DNA from: an uncultured Clostridia bacterium
Lineage (GTDB): Bacteria > Bacillota > Clostridia > UBA1381
DNA length: 45,898 bases
NCBI GenBank assembly: GCA_944390955.1
Contig: CALXRY010000131.1
Coordinates: forward strand, 1-45,898
Direction of reading: 5' to 3'
Shown here in pieces: positions 28,346 through 36,434 of the stretch; position 1 is the first letter of the stretch; each line of letters starts with the position of its first letter. The translations under genes and the position numbers were made by a program. Below the pieces are notes generated by a model. It did no database searches. It saw only the letters and a program-made list of their open reading frames with translations, and had not been told where the DNA came from.

Positions 28346-29120
28346 CTTCAAGCACCTCCTTTGTCAGTTTTCTGTACGCTTCGGCAACCTTGCCGTTTTT
28401 GGCATAGCTGTAAATACTTTTGCCGACTGCCGATATTTCGGCGGCTTTGATTGATAACGGAATTTCAGTTTTGAACACCTTGATATTATTTCCGTAAGTG
28501 TTTCGGATAAGCTGTGATATATCCTTTGCAAAGTTCGTTCTGCTGTCAACCATAGTGAGAAGTATGCCGTTTATTTTTAACTGTGGATTTATCTGCCGCT
28601 TAACCTTGGCTATCGTTCCGAGCAGCTGTTCCAAGCCTTTTGCCGGTAGGAAATGAGATTGCACGGGGATAATCACTTCGTTTGCCGCCGTCAGTGCATT
28701 GACCGTCAGCATACCGAGTGATGGTGTGCAGTCAATCAGCACATAGTCATAATTGTCCTTTACCTGTGAAAGATAATTTTTAAGAACACGCTCTCGGCTC
28801 ATTATGTTTACAAGCGCCGTTTCCATACCCGACAATTCTATATTTGCCGGAATGAAGTCAACGCTCTCAGCGTGATGCAAAATGCCCTCGTCCTTTGCGA
28901 CAGGCTGTTCGTTTACGGTCTTTTCCATAAGTGTTGAGATTGTAACTGAAAGTTCATCGGGATTTGGATAACCAAGACTTTGTGTTAAGCTGCCCTGTGC
29001 GTCAAAGTCAATCAGCAGCACCTTTTTACCCTCGTTTGCAAGTCCTATGCCTAAATTTACCGTTGTAGTCGTTTTTCCCGTTCCGCCTTTCTGATTTGAT
29101 ATTGCGATTATTTTACTCAT
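28302..29120 (-). CDS. parA: ParA-family ATPase (272 aa)
   Basis: Deviant Walker A is KGGTGKTT at residues 11-18, Walker B-like LIDFDAQG near 36 and VLIDCTPSLG near 126. It is the partition ATPase partner of the next gene. Start ATG 29120 has AAAGGA upstream. It begins eight bases inside the preceding small gene, so the rep-par genes form one operon. Confidence 0.93.
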   Translation of the reverse strand: MSKIIAISNQKGGTGKTTTTVNLGIGLANEGKKVLLIDFDAQGSLTQSLGYPNPDELSVTISTLMEKTVNEQPVAKDEGILHHAESVDFIPANIELSGMETALVNIMSRERVLKNYLSQVKDNYDYVLIDCTPSLGMLTVNALTAANEVIIPVQSHFLPAKGLEQLLGTIAKVKRQINPQLKINGILLTMVDSRTNFAKDISQLIRNTYGNNIKVFKTEIPLSIKAAEISAVGKSIYSYAKNGKVAEAYRKLTKEVLEDGKQRNKHKSEIIR

Positions 29121-29310
29121 AAAAATCCGTCCTTTCTTGTTCTAATCTTTTAATTATCATCTCTCCGTCCACTCGTGTTAAAACCTTAAACCACTCCGAA
29201 CGGAAGAAACGCTTTATTTCTGCTCTTACCTGCGGCGAATATGTATGTCTGTAATCCCTTACCGCTTGCAGGATAATAGCGTTTGCCAACAATTCAAAGT
29301 TATCATACAC
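29113..29310 (-). CDS. Small ICE protein between repA and parA (65 aa)
   Basis: A mainly helical protein (LLANAIILQAVRDYRHTYSP, then EIKRFFRSEWFKVLTRVDGE). It starts at GTG 29310 with GGAGGGATAT upstream and overlaps parA by eight bases. Its position in a rep-par operon suggests a part in replication or partition, but no family is recognised. Confidence 0.65.
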   Translation of the reverse strand: MYDNFELLANAIILQAVRDYRHTYSPQVRAEIKRFFRSEWFKVLTRVDGEMIIKRLEQERTDFYE

Positions 29311-29327
29311 ACATATCCCTCCTCAAG

Positions 29328-30341
29328 CTATTTATTTGCCATATCATACTGCACCTTTGCAGAAAACCAATTATCCGCCGTTTCGAACGAACGGTAAATT
29401 GTTGTAATTAAAAACGCCCGTATATTCCGGACGTCTGATGTGTTGCTCCTTAGAGCCATATCTATGTATTCAATATGCGACGAGTCGATTTTCAAAAATC
29501 TGCTTTTGACAACCTCGTGCGGATAATCCTGCTTGTTGATGCGTATTGTCGGCTCATCACTGCATACAACATCAACCATAACAGCGACGATTTCATCAAG
29601 CCAAGCCTTGCTGTAATTATTTACGATAATGTCATAGTCAATATTGTTTTTGATAATATTTTCGTATGTCTGCCGTTTTTCTATCCATCGCATCGTATCA
29701 ATCCCTTTTCCCGCAGACGAGGGGGAAGTATTACAGTTTATCCGATTGATAGGATAGGATGTGATTTCAGTATCGTTCCTCTCTGTATAATTCTTTTCAG
29801 TATCGTTATAATTAGTTTTATTATTATAAGTATTATTTGCGTATGATTTTGGAACTTCTTGAAGTTCGATTTTCATATTTGCAGAAGTTTGATTTTCATA
29901 CTTCTGTAAGTCTGAATTTAATACTTCTTGATTTTCGATATTCATACTTTCGGTATTTTGATTTTCATACCGCTTTTCTTTGGGGTTATGTATAAAGTTT
30001 TTTACATAAATAATATTCGGTCTGCCAAGTCCCTGCCGCTTGCGTTCTATAAGACCGATGCCCTTTTCAAGCTCATCAAGCAGTTTCAATGCCTTTTGTC
30101 TTGCGCAGCCAAAGTCGCTTAAGATGTCGTCAATGGTATAAATGATATATACTCGGTTATCATCATCAAACCAACAGTTCTTGACGGATAAACTCATACG
30201 GTCAAGCATAAAGCTGTATAGCACTTTCGCTTCAACGGAAATATCCATAAATGCTTCATCTGTAAAAAGCACTTTGGGAATACGGTAAAACGAAAACTGT
30301 TCTGCTTGACTTCCGTAAAAATATTCAAATTGTACTGACAT
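29328..30341 (-). CDS. repA: RepA_N-family replication initiator (337 aa)
   Basis: The N-terminal part (FYRIPKVLFTDEAF, KVLYSFMLDRMSLS, YTIDDILSDFGCARQKALKLLDEL) is the RepA_N winged-helix domain. The low-conservation middle (about residues 115-170) carries an ENQ-rich stretch that overlies 23-bp DNA iterons. The C-terminal domain (LDEIVAVMVDVVCS, IRINKQDYPHEVVKSRFLKI) matches the helical domain common in ICE RepA proteins. It may drive autonomous replication of the excised circle. ATG 30341 has AAAGGAGGC upstream. Two hairpin terminators precede it. Confidence 0.88.
   Translation of the reverse strand: MSVQFEYFYGSQAEQFSFYRIPKVLFTDEAFMDISVEAKVLYSFMLDRMSLSVKNCWFDDDNRVYIIYTIDDILSDFGCARQKALKLLDELEKGIGLIERKRQGLGRPNIIYVKNFIHNPKEKRYENQNTESMNIENQEVLNSDLQKYENQTSANMKIELQEVPKSYANNTYNNKTNYNDTEKNYTERNDTEITSYPINRINCNTSPSSAGKGIDTMRWIEKRQTYENIIKNNIDYDIIVNNYSKAWLDEIVAVMVDVVCSDEPTIRINKQDYPHEVVKSRFLKIDSSHIEYIDMALRSNTSDVRNIRAFLITTIYRSFETADNWFSAKVQYDMANK
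29845..29982. repeat. Iteron array inside repA, 23-bp period
   Basis: On the plus strand GATTTTCATA-like sequences start at 29868, 29891, 29914, 29937 and 29960, each exactly 23 bases apart; a sixth weaker copy (GATTTTGGA) starts at 29845. Copy consensus is GATTTTCATACTTCT plus eight variable bases. Because 23 is not a multiple of three, selection must act on DNA rather than protein. RepA_N plasmids are known to carry their origin as repeats inside the initiator gene. Confidence 0.8.
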
Positions 30342-30372
30342 AAAATATGCCTCCTTTCCTCGTATGATTGCA

Positions 30373-30397
30373 CAAAAAAAGAATGCTCAACATTCTG
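30373..30397 (-). terminator. Hairpin terminator/attenuator in the repA leader
   Basis: AGAATG, loop TTGAG, CATTCT, then seven Ts on the minus strand, ending 31 bases before the repA start. It is too close to repA to be the end of another gene, so it fits an attenuator controlling RepA synthesis. Confidence 0.65.
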
Positions 30398-30429
30398 TAT
30401 AAAGCACTCTTCCATATTATTTATATATA

Positions 30430-30466
30430 CAAAAAGAGCTGCAAATTATACATCTGCAACTCTTTG
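30430..30466 (-). terminator. Terminator between lysS and repA
   Basis: GAGTTGCAG pairs with TTGCAGCTC (9 bp, G-U pairs) and TTTTTG follows, on the minus strand. It may stop transcription from lysS into repA. Confidence 0.65.
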
Positions 30467-30486
30467 TCAGCGTTGTTACCTTTTAA

Positions 30487-30563
30487 TGCACAAATTCCTG
30501 CACAAATTGGCGTAGTATTGGCGTAGTATGGCGTAGTTTTGGGACTTTTCAAAGTCCCAAAAC
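30487..30563. repeat. Repeat cluster and palindrome at lysS/ICE junction
   Basis: Two copies of TGCACAAATT (30487 and 30499) are followed by three copies of GGCGTAGT with A/T-rich ends (30509, 30520, 30530) and then by a perfect 13-bp palindrome, GTTTTGGGACTTT..AAAGTCCCAAAAC (30536-30563). No gene is here. The palindrome has no T-run on either strand. Such short direct repeats fit arm sites of a tyrosine recombinase or a replication control region; no integrase is in the window to confirm this. Confidence 0.6.
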
Positions 30564-30591
30564 CCGCATAAATACTGACTTTTCTCGATTT

Positions 30592-32124
30592 TTACTTCTC
30601 CAACGGCTTCATTGTGGGGAAAAGCAGCACATCGCGTATCGAATAGCTGTCGGTAAGGAGCATGACAAATCTATCTATGCCTATCCCCAGTCCGCCTGTC
30701 GGCGGCATTCCGTATTCGAGCGCCGTGAGGAAATCCTCATCGAGCATGCTTGCCTCGTCGTCGCCGGCAGCCCTTAATTCAAGCTGCTTCATAAATCTTC
30801 CGCGCTGGTCTATCGGGTCGTTGAGCTCCGAGAACGCATTTCCGAATTCGCGGCCCGTGATGAATATCTCAAATCTCTCGGTAAGCTCCGGCTGCGACGG
30901 CTTTCTCTTTGCAAGCGGCGATATCTCAACGGGATAATCCGTTATGAACGTCGGCTGCACTAGCTTATCCTCAACGAATTCATCGAAGAACAGCGCGATA
31001 ACGTCGCCGCGCGTCTGCTTTGCCTTGTCCACCTCAAGCCCCTTTTCCTTTGCAAGCTTAACGGCATCCTCATCGGTCTTGATCTCGTTGAAGTCAACGC
31101 CCGCGTATTTCTTTATCGAATCGATCATCGTCAGACGCTCAAAATGACCAAGGTCAATATCAACGCCCTGATAATTAACGACGGTCGTTCCGCATACTGT
31201 TTCCGCACAGTAGCGCATAAGGTTTTCAGTCAGATCCATCATGTCGTTATAGTCGGCATACGCCTCGTATATTTCTATTGTTGTAAATTCGGGATTATGC
31301 TTTATGTCCATGCCCTCATTTCTGAATTGGCGTCCCATCTCATAGACCTTCTCCATACCGCCCACGATGAGCCGCTTGAGGTGAAGCTCTGTCGCGATCC
31401 TCAGATACATGTCCATATCGAGAGTATTGTGATGTGTTATAAATGGTCTCGCGGCAGCTCCGCCGGCGATAGTATTCAGGATAGGCGTTTCGACCTCAAG
31501 ATAGCCGAGCCCATCAAGATAAGTTCTTATTGCTGTAAGTATCTTGGAACGCATGATAAACGTTTTCTTAACGTCCGCATTCATGATAAGATCGACATAG
31601 CGCTGCCTGTAGCGCAGGTCTGTGTCGCTCAGCCCGTGGAATTTCTCCGGCAACGGCAGCAGCGACTTTGAAAGCAGCGTGATCTTTTCGGGACGTATTG
31701 AGATTTCGCCTGTCTGCGTCGTAAAGACCTCGCCCTCGGCGCCGATTATATCACCTATATCGAGCTTCTTGAAGCGGTTGTATTCCTCCTCGCCAAGGAT
31801 ATCCTTCTTGACAAAGAGCTGTATCTGTCCGTCAGTATCAGCAATATGGACAAAGCCAACCTTGCCCATACCGCGCTTTGACATTATTCTTCCGGCAACG
31901 GAGACCTTCTGCCCGTCAAGCGGCGAAATTTTTGCAGTCACTTGCTTTTCCTCTCCGCGCGAAACTATCGTTCTTTCTTCCGTCGTATAGCCCTCGGTTA
32001 TCTGCCCCGAGGTATGTGTGCGGACGTATTTTGTTATACGGAACGGGTCCCTGCCCTCCTCCTGCAATTCAGAGAGCTTATCTCTTCTTACCTGCAAAAG
32101 CTGTGATAATTCCTTTTCTTCCAT
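30592..32124 (-). CDS. lysS: Lysyl-tRNA synthetase, class II (510 aa)
   Basis: Charges tRNA-Lys. The OB-fold anticodon-binding part is at about residues 60-160 ([20 protein letters not shown]). Class II motif 2 ([22 protein letters not shown]) and motif 3 ([14 protein letters not shown]) are visible, and the gene ends [11 protein letters not shown]. Full length and intact. AAAGGA precedes the ATG. The ICE lies just downstream, so any native terminator has been displaced or shared. Confidence 0.97.
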   Translation of the reverse strand: MEEKELSQLLQVRRDKLSELQEEGRDPFRITKYVRTHTSGQITEGYTTEERTIVSRGEEKQVTAKISPLDGQKVSVAGRIMSKRGMGKVGFVHIADTDGQIQLFVKKDILGEEEYNRFKKLDIGDIIGAEGEVFTTQTGEISIRPEKITLLSKSLLPLPEKFHGLSDTDLRYRQRYVDLIMNADVKKTFIMRSKILTAIRTYLDGLGYLEVETPILNTIAGGAAARPFITHHNTLDMDMYLRIATELHLKRLIVGGMEKVYEMGRQFRNEGMDIKHNPEFTTIEIYEAYADYNDMMDLTENLMRYCAETVCGTTVVNYQGVDIDLGHFERLTMIDSIKKYAGVDFNEIKTDEDAVKLAKEKGLEVDKAKQTRGDVIALFFDEFVEDKLVQPTFITDYPVEISPLAKRKPSQPELTERFEIFITGREFGNAFSELNDPIDQRGRFMKQLELRAAGDDEASMLDEDFLTALEYGMPPTGGLGIGIDRFVMLLTDSYSIRDVLLFPTMKPLEK

Positions 32125-32168
32125 ATGAAATGACTCGTCCTTTCTGACTTTGAATTATATACTAGTCC

Positions 32169-32197
32169 ATTATATAATATTTTTCATATTTTTTCAA
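32169..32197 (-). promoter_or_regulatory. Sigma-A promoter of lysS
   Basis: -35 TTGAAA (32192-32197), 17-base spacer, -10 TATAAT (32169-32174), about 45 bases before the ATG. Confidence 0.85.
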
Positions 32198-32295
32198 GCC
32201 TTACGGCAAAAGTTTTTGATTTTACTTAATTTCCCGTACAGAATATTTTTTGTCTTATACATTATGCCTCCGACTCAAAATCTGTCCGAAAAAAC

Positions 32296-32676
32296 TCATA
32301 CCGAAGCCGCCCATTTAACTATCCATTCACCAGCAAACACCGCCGCCACTCCCATGACCATGCTTAAAACTGCATATACAGCTGCCATGGCGGTATTGCC
32401 GCCCGATATAAGATCACCGGTCTCCAGGGCAAAGGAGGAAAATGTAGTAAAGCCTCCGCATATTCCCGTTTTGAGGAACAGTATCAGCTTAGGGTCTATT
32501 TTGTCGTTCCTTAGCGCCAGAGCCGCAATGACCCCTATTGCAAACGAGCCGATAATATTTATCAAAAATGTGTTGACGGGAAAACTTCCGCTCCTGTTAA
32601 GGGGGATAAGCCCTATAAGATATCTCAGCATTGCTCCCGCTGCGCCGCCTGCTCCCACTATGATACAGTTAAGCAT
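32296..32676 (-). CDS. crcB: CrcB-family fluoride channel (126 aa)
   Basis: Four membrane helices, with GAGGAAGAMLRY at the start, FPVNTFLINIIGSFAIG and GGFTTFSSFALE: the Fluc/CrcB pattern. It exports fluoride as a dual-topology dimer. The ATG has ACAGGAGATG upstream. There is a single copy here, and I see no fluoride riboswitch in the 90 bases upstream. A weak promoter-like TTGACT lies near 32732-32737. Confidence 0.92.
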   Translation of the reverse strand: MLNCIIVGAGGAAGAMLRYLIGLIPLNRSGSFPVNTFLINIIGSFAIGVIAALALRNDKIDPKLILFLKTGICGGFTTFSSFALETGDLISGGNTAMAAVYAVLSMVMGVAAVFAGEWIVKWAASV

Positions 32677-32765
32677 TTTTTACGCATCTCCTGTTACTGT
32701 TTCGGTTTGTTTATGTATTTTTCTCTGGTGCAGTCAATTTTTATGTCTAAAAAATATAATATTTT

Positions 32766-33239
32766 TCACAGCTTTTTCTCCATAATGTAACTCTGCACAG
32801 CCATTCCCAGCGATCTGTAAAACTCTAATGCCGATCTATTGAAATCCCACACCATAAGCTCGACGCAGTCGGCACCAAGCTGATGTGCGCGCCGAACGGC
32901 TTCGTTATACAGCGCCGTTCCGATGCCGCGCCTGCGATATTCCTTATTCACACAAATATCGTCTATGTATCCTCGCGTTCTCGGAACAACGCAGGGATTT
33001 TTAGACGGCTCGCGTATAGTCATAACGCATATCCCCGCCAGATCACCGTCAATCTCTGCGCCGAGCAAAACACAGTTTTTGTTTTGCAGCATAGCTTCAA
33101 AGTCCCACGCTTTTGAAGTCGTTGGCTTTTCTATTCTGTTATATATGTCGGGACGGCTGTTCACATGATGATCGTGCAGCCCCATCATCAGAATATTAAA
33201 CTGTTCAAAATCCTTTATTGTCAGATCTCTTATCTTCAT
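32766..33239 (-). CDS. GNAT-family N-acetyltransferase (157 aa)
   Basis: Acetyl-CoA site motif RRRGIGTALYNEAVRRAHQLG near residue 112 and FYRSLGMAVQSYIMEKKL at the end. The substrate is unknown. GAGGCGGACAA precedes ATG. It lies 41 bases downstream of the kinase gene, so they may be cotranscribed. Confidence 0.9.
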   Translation of the reverse strand: MKIRDLTIKDFEQFNILMMGLHDHHVNSRPDIYNRIEKPTTSKAWDFEAMLQNKNCVLLGAEIDGDLAGICVMTIREPSKNPCVVPRTRGYIDDICVNKEYRRRGIGTALYNEAVRRAHQLGADCVELMVWDFNRSALEFYRSLGMAVQSYIMEKKL

Positions 33240-33280
33240 TTGTCCGCCTCTCTTAATATTCGTCCAAGAATCTCTACACC

Positions 33281-33799
33281 TTATACGCAGGCTTGCATTA
33301 TTTTATCAACAATATCATACACCGGCAGCAAACCGTCTACCACTATATCCGAATCGGGCATTATATTGTCTATCATATATTGATAAAGCGGCCGTTCGTA
33401 TTTTATATAATTCTCAATATATTTTCGTATTTGCTCGCCCGACGCATCGGACATATCCCGAAAGATCCTTCTTGCCAGCGCTGCGTCAAGCGGCGTATCT
33501 ATATAAACAGCGGTGTTAATATATGAGCCTATTAATTTATTTTTATACGCGAACGGATAATCGAGCAAAATATAGTCTGTTCGGTCAATAAGCTTATCTA
33601 TATCGTTTTTCAGCGGCAGCAGATCCCATTCATTATAGTCCGCTCCGTTTTTTAGCCATGAGCCGTATTCAATATGTTCATCAAAGCTATAATCATCAAA
33701 ATAAAGCACCGCCGAATTGTCAAGCCGCTTGCTTAACTCATTGATGACCGTCGTTTTACCGCCGCCGGAAACACTTGCTATCGATATGACCTTTGACAT
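33281..33799 (-). CDS. P-loop nucleoside-kinase-like protein (172 aa)
   Basis: Walker A SVSGGGKTT near residue 9, VLYFDDYSFDEH, and LLDYPFAYKN (Walker B-like) recall uridine-kinase/phosphoribulokinase-type small P-loop kinases. The C-terminal lid region is IENYIKYERPLYQYMI. The substrate is not determined. Start ATG 33799 has AAAGGAATGAGG upstream. Confidence 0.8.
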   Translation of the reverse strand: MSKVISIASVSGGGKTTVINELSKRLDNSAVLYFDDYSFDEHIEYGSWLKNGADYNEWDLLPLKNDIDKLIDRTDYILLDYPFAYKNKLIGSYINTAVYIDTPLDAALARRIFRDMSDASGEQIRKYIENYIKYERPLYQYMIDNIMPDSDIVVDGLLPVYDIVDKIMQACV

Positions 33800-33982
33800 G
33801 CAGCCTCATTCCTTTCCTGTCGCAAAATCTTTTTTTCCAAGCCTTGCGGCTTGTCTGACTTTTCATCATCTATTCGGGCAGCCTACCCATAATAAACTAT
33901 TGCCCTGATATTCCGGCAGTGCTCACGGCCCTGTGATGTGAGCTCCGCCGCGGCCGTCCGGTCCCGCCGGAAGCCGCCATAT

Positions 33983-34020
33983 AAAAAACCCGCAGCGGCA
34001 TATACTGTCCGCGGCGGGTC
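33983..34020 (-). terminator. Terminator of the amino acid ABC operon
   Basis: ACCCGCCGCGG, loop, CCGCTGCGGGT, then TTTTTTA on the minus strand. It lies 17 bases past the binding-protein stop codon. Bases 33800-33983 hold no gene. Confidence 0.85.
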
Positions 34021-34036
34021 TATACTGCTTATCTTA

Positions 34037-34813
34037 TTATTCGCCGGTAGCACCGTCATACTGCTCTGCAAGAGCGTCTATCTCTCCGTTTGCAGTCATT
34101 TCAGCCAGCACCTCGTTTATCTGGTCAAGCAGCTCAGTGTTGCCCTTCTGAACAGCTATAGCATATTCTTCGGACTCGAACACCTCGGGGTCCTCAACGA
34201 CCTTAAGACCGTTTTTCTCCGCAAGAGCCTTTCCTGTTGCGCTGTCAACAACAACAGCGTCAAGTCTGCCGTTCTTTACATCCTGAACGACGTCAATACC
34301 TCTGTTCGCTCTTACTATATTCTCCTCAGGTACCTGCAGCGTCTCAGTTACGATGGTGTCGCCCGTATATCCGAGAACAACTCCTACCTTTTTGCCGTTC
34401 TTTAGATCCTCAGCCTTTGTTATCGACGTATCGTCGGGCTGAACGACCATTACCTGTGTTGCAACATAATACGTGTCTGAAAAATCAACATTCTCAAGTC
34501 TTTCGGGATTTACGGTCATTCCGGCAACAGCCATATCCACCTTACCCGTTTTTACCGATGCGATAAGCCCGTCAAACTCCATATCCTCGATAACGAGCTC
34601 CTTGCCCATGCTCTCGGCGATACGCTTTGCAATGGCAACGTCGATACCATCGAACTCGCCTACAAGCCCGTTGGTCGTAGTGAACTCAAACGGCGGAAAT
34701 GCCGCATTTGTTCCCATTGTCAGCGTGTCGCTGCTCCCACCGCAGCCCGAAAGCGCCGCAACGCCCATGACTGCTGCAGCTGCAAGAGCCGCAAACTTTA
34801 CTACTTTCTTCAT
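34037..34813 (-). CDS. Polar amino acid ABC transporter, substrate-binding lipoprotein (258 aa)
   Basis: Signal peptide with lipobox LSGC (Cys near residue 25), then TLTMGTNAAFPPFEF, GEFDGIDVAIAKRIAESMG, AGMTVNPERLENVDFSDTYY and VGVVLGYTGDTI: a typical SBP family 3 protein binding polar amino acids. I chose ATG 34813 with GGAGGGTATGTAAA upstream; the frame reaches 34861 but the longer start spoils the signal peptide. Last gene of the operon, 63 bases after the ATPase. Confidence 0.95.
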   Translation of the reverse strand: MKKVVKFAALAAAAVMGVAALSGCGGSSDTLTMGTNAAFPPFEFTTTNGLVGEFDGIDVAIAKRIAESMGKELVIEDMEFDGLIASVKTGKVDMAVAGMTVNPERLENVDFSDTYYVATQVMVVQPDDTSITKAEDLKNGKKVGVVLGYTGDTIVTETLQVPEENIVRANRGIDVVQDVKNGRLDAVVVDSATGKALAEKNGLKVVEDPEVFESEEYAIAVQKGNTELLDQINEVLAEMTANGEIDALAEQYDGATGE

Positions 34814-34849
34814 TTTACATACCCTCCATAAAAATTGAATTTTATATGA

Positions 34850-34868
34850 AAGCCGGAGCATCCGGCTA
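34850..34868 (-). promoter_or_regulatory. Hairpin between ABC ATPase and binding-protein genes
   Basis: AGCCGGA pairs perfectly with TCCGGCT around a three-base loop, followed only by TTTC. It is a weak attenuator or an mRNA-processing/stabilising hairpin, common just upstream of abundant binding-protein genes. Confidence 0.5.
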
Positions 34869-34876
34869 ACTAAACG

Positions 34877-35605
34877 TTACAATATCTTACCGAGAAATTC
34901 TCTCGTCCTGTCGTTCTCCGGTGATGAGAATACCTGCTGCGGCGTCCCATCCTCAAGGACGTAGCCGCCGTCCATAAACAGCACCCTTGATGCGACCTCG
35001 CGCGCAAAGCCCATCTCATGTGTTACGACTACCATAGTCATGCCTGCGTTCGCAAGGTCCTTCATGACCTCGAGCACCTCTCCGACCATCTCAGGGTCAA
35101 GCGCCGAGGTCGGCTCGTCAAACAGCATTATCTCCGGCTCCATCGCAAGAGCGCGAGCTATAGCGATTCGCTGCTGCTGTCCTCCCGAAAGCTGTCCGGG
35201 ATACGACTCCGCCTTATCCGCGAGCCCCACACGCTTTAGGAGCTCCATTGCCTTTTCATCGGCTTCGGATCTTGTCATTTTCTTGACCTTTATAGGCGCA
35301 AGCGTTATATTCTCAAGCACGCTCAGATGCGGGAACAGGTTGAACTGCTGAAAGACCATACCCATCTTTTCGCGCACGCGGTTTATGTCGACAGACTTGT
35401 CCGTTACTCTTTCTCCATCTATATAAATATCTCCGCCTGTAGGCATCTCAAGCAGGTTCAGGCATCTCAGAAACGTTGATTTTCCACTTCCCGACGGCCC
35501 GATTATAACGACCTTTTCTCCCTGCTCTATATGCTGGTCTATGTTCTTAAGGACCTCAAGCTCTCCGAAGCTCTTTCTCAGTCCCTTTACCTCGATCATT
35601 GACAT
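34877..35605 (-). CDS. glnQ: Polar amino acid ABC transporter ATPase (242 aa)
   Basis: Walker [10 protein letters not shown] near residue 36, Q-loop [11 protein letters not shown], signature LSGGQQQR, Walker [16 protein letters not shown] and H-loop VVTHEMGFA, all intact. It powers the uptake of the substrate bound by the lipoprotein. GGAGGAAGCGTA precedes ATG; it starts 11 bases after the permease stop. Confidence 0.96.
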   Translation of the reverse strand: MSMIEVKGLRKSFGELEVLKNIDQHIEQGEKVVIIGPSGSGKSTFLRCLNLLEMPTGGDIYIDGERVTDKSVDINRVREKMGMVFQQFNLFPHLSVLENITLAPIKVKKMTRSEADEKAMELLKRVGLADKAESYPGQLSGGQQQRIAIARALAMEPEIMLFDEPTSALDPEMVGEVLEVMKDLANAGMTMVVVTHEMGFAREVASRVLFMDGGYVLEDGTPQQVFSSPENDRTREFLGKIL

Positions 35606-35616
35606 TACGCTTCCTC

Positions 35617-36306
35617 CTATCTCTTGTCGCTCTTTCTGAGCTGTGCTTCAAGCTTCGACAGTATAATTGTGAGAATCTTGATTATCACATAATATATAGC
35701 CGCGCACGAAACGAGCGGCCACAGGAAGTCATAGGTCAGCGTCTGGACCTTTTTCGCTGCGCCGAGGAGGTCGACGTTGTTTACCATACCGATAACAGCC
35801 GTTTCCTTTATAAGCACGATAAACTCATTGGCAAGCGCCGGAAGGATATTCTTCATCGCCTGCGGCATTATGATATATCGCATCGTCTGAGTCTGCGTGA
35901 GCCCGAGCGAGCGCCCTGCCTCTGTCTGCCCCGGATTTATCGAAAGAATACCGCCGCGGACGATCTCCGCTATGTACGCGCCGCTGTTTATGCTGAAGGC
36001 GATGACTCCGACTATCCACGCCGGAAGCGTCACACCCGCAAATATAACGTAATATATAATCAGCACCTGCACCATTGTCGGCGTACCACGGATAATATCT
36101 ATGTATATTCCAGCTATCCAGTTGAATACCTTTATCTTTGACAGCCTGCCGAACGCGGCAAGTATCCCGAGAACAAGACCGATAAGAACGGCGAACAGCG
36201 ATATGAGCAGCGTGTAGCCGAGACCGCTCAGAAACCATTCCCAGCGTCCATCCTCGATAAACGTAGCATGCAGACCATTCAGCATACCCGAAAGCCATGA
36301 TGGCAT
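35617..36306 (-). CDS. glnP: Polar amino acid ABC transporter permease (229 aa)
   Basis: Membrane helices with the HisM/GlnP pattern: [36 protein letters not shown] and the EAA loop [22 protein letters not shown]. First gene of a three-gene operon (permease, ATPase, lipoprotein). AAAAGGAGTGAATAACA precedes ATG. Confidence 0.95.
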   Translation of the reverse strand: MPSWLSGMLNGLHATFIEDGRWEWFLSGLGYTLLISLFAVLIGLVLGILAAFGRLSKIKVFNWIAGIYIDIIRGTPTMVQVLIIYYVIFAGVTLPAWIVGVIAFSINSGAYIAEIVRGGILSINPGQTEAGRSLGLTQTQTMRYIIMPQAMKNILPALANEFIVLIKETAVIGMVNNVDLLGAAKKVQTLTYDFLWPLVSCAAIYYVIIKILTIILSKLEAQLRKSDKR

Positions 36307-36380
36307 TGTTATTCACTCCTTTTAGGTTTATCCATAAATCATGCCCCGCCAAAGTATGCATCAGCGGCGCTCTACCTTAT

Positions 36381-36409
36381 ATAATACCAGAAAATCCGTA
36401 AAACATCAA
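36381..36409 (-). promoter_or_regulatory. Sigma-A promoter of the amino acid ABC operon
   Basis: -35 TTGATG (36404-36409), 17-base spacer, -10 TATTAT (36381-36386). It lies about 75 bases before the permease ATG. Confidence 0.75.
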
Positions 36410-36434
36410 GTATTTTTAATGATTTTGTTATATA

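Larger units (their letters stand above)
1..30590. mobile_element. Integrative and conjugative element (partial, left end outside window)
   Basis: A continuous minus-strand block carries RepA_N initiator, ParA/ParB, a giant methylase-helicase, XRE regulator, DUF3848 protein, MobC-like protein, MOBP-type relaxase and PcfB-like protein. This set and order is known from conjugative elements of Clostridia. The right limit is placed in the non-coding stretch after the lysS stop codon, where gene content and codon use change abruptly. The left end, integrase and type IV secretion genes are not in the window, so the exact ends and the recombinase type are unknown. The element carries two group II introns and a large SLH surface protein. 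Confidence 0.85.

Noticed and set aside
30536-30563. Rho-independent terminator of lysS
   Set aside because: The palindrome is perfect but no U-tract follows on either strand.
32677-32765. Fluoride riboswitch before crcB
   Set aside because: The conserved GG-GATGG and pseudoknot core are not present in the 90-base leader.
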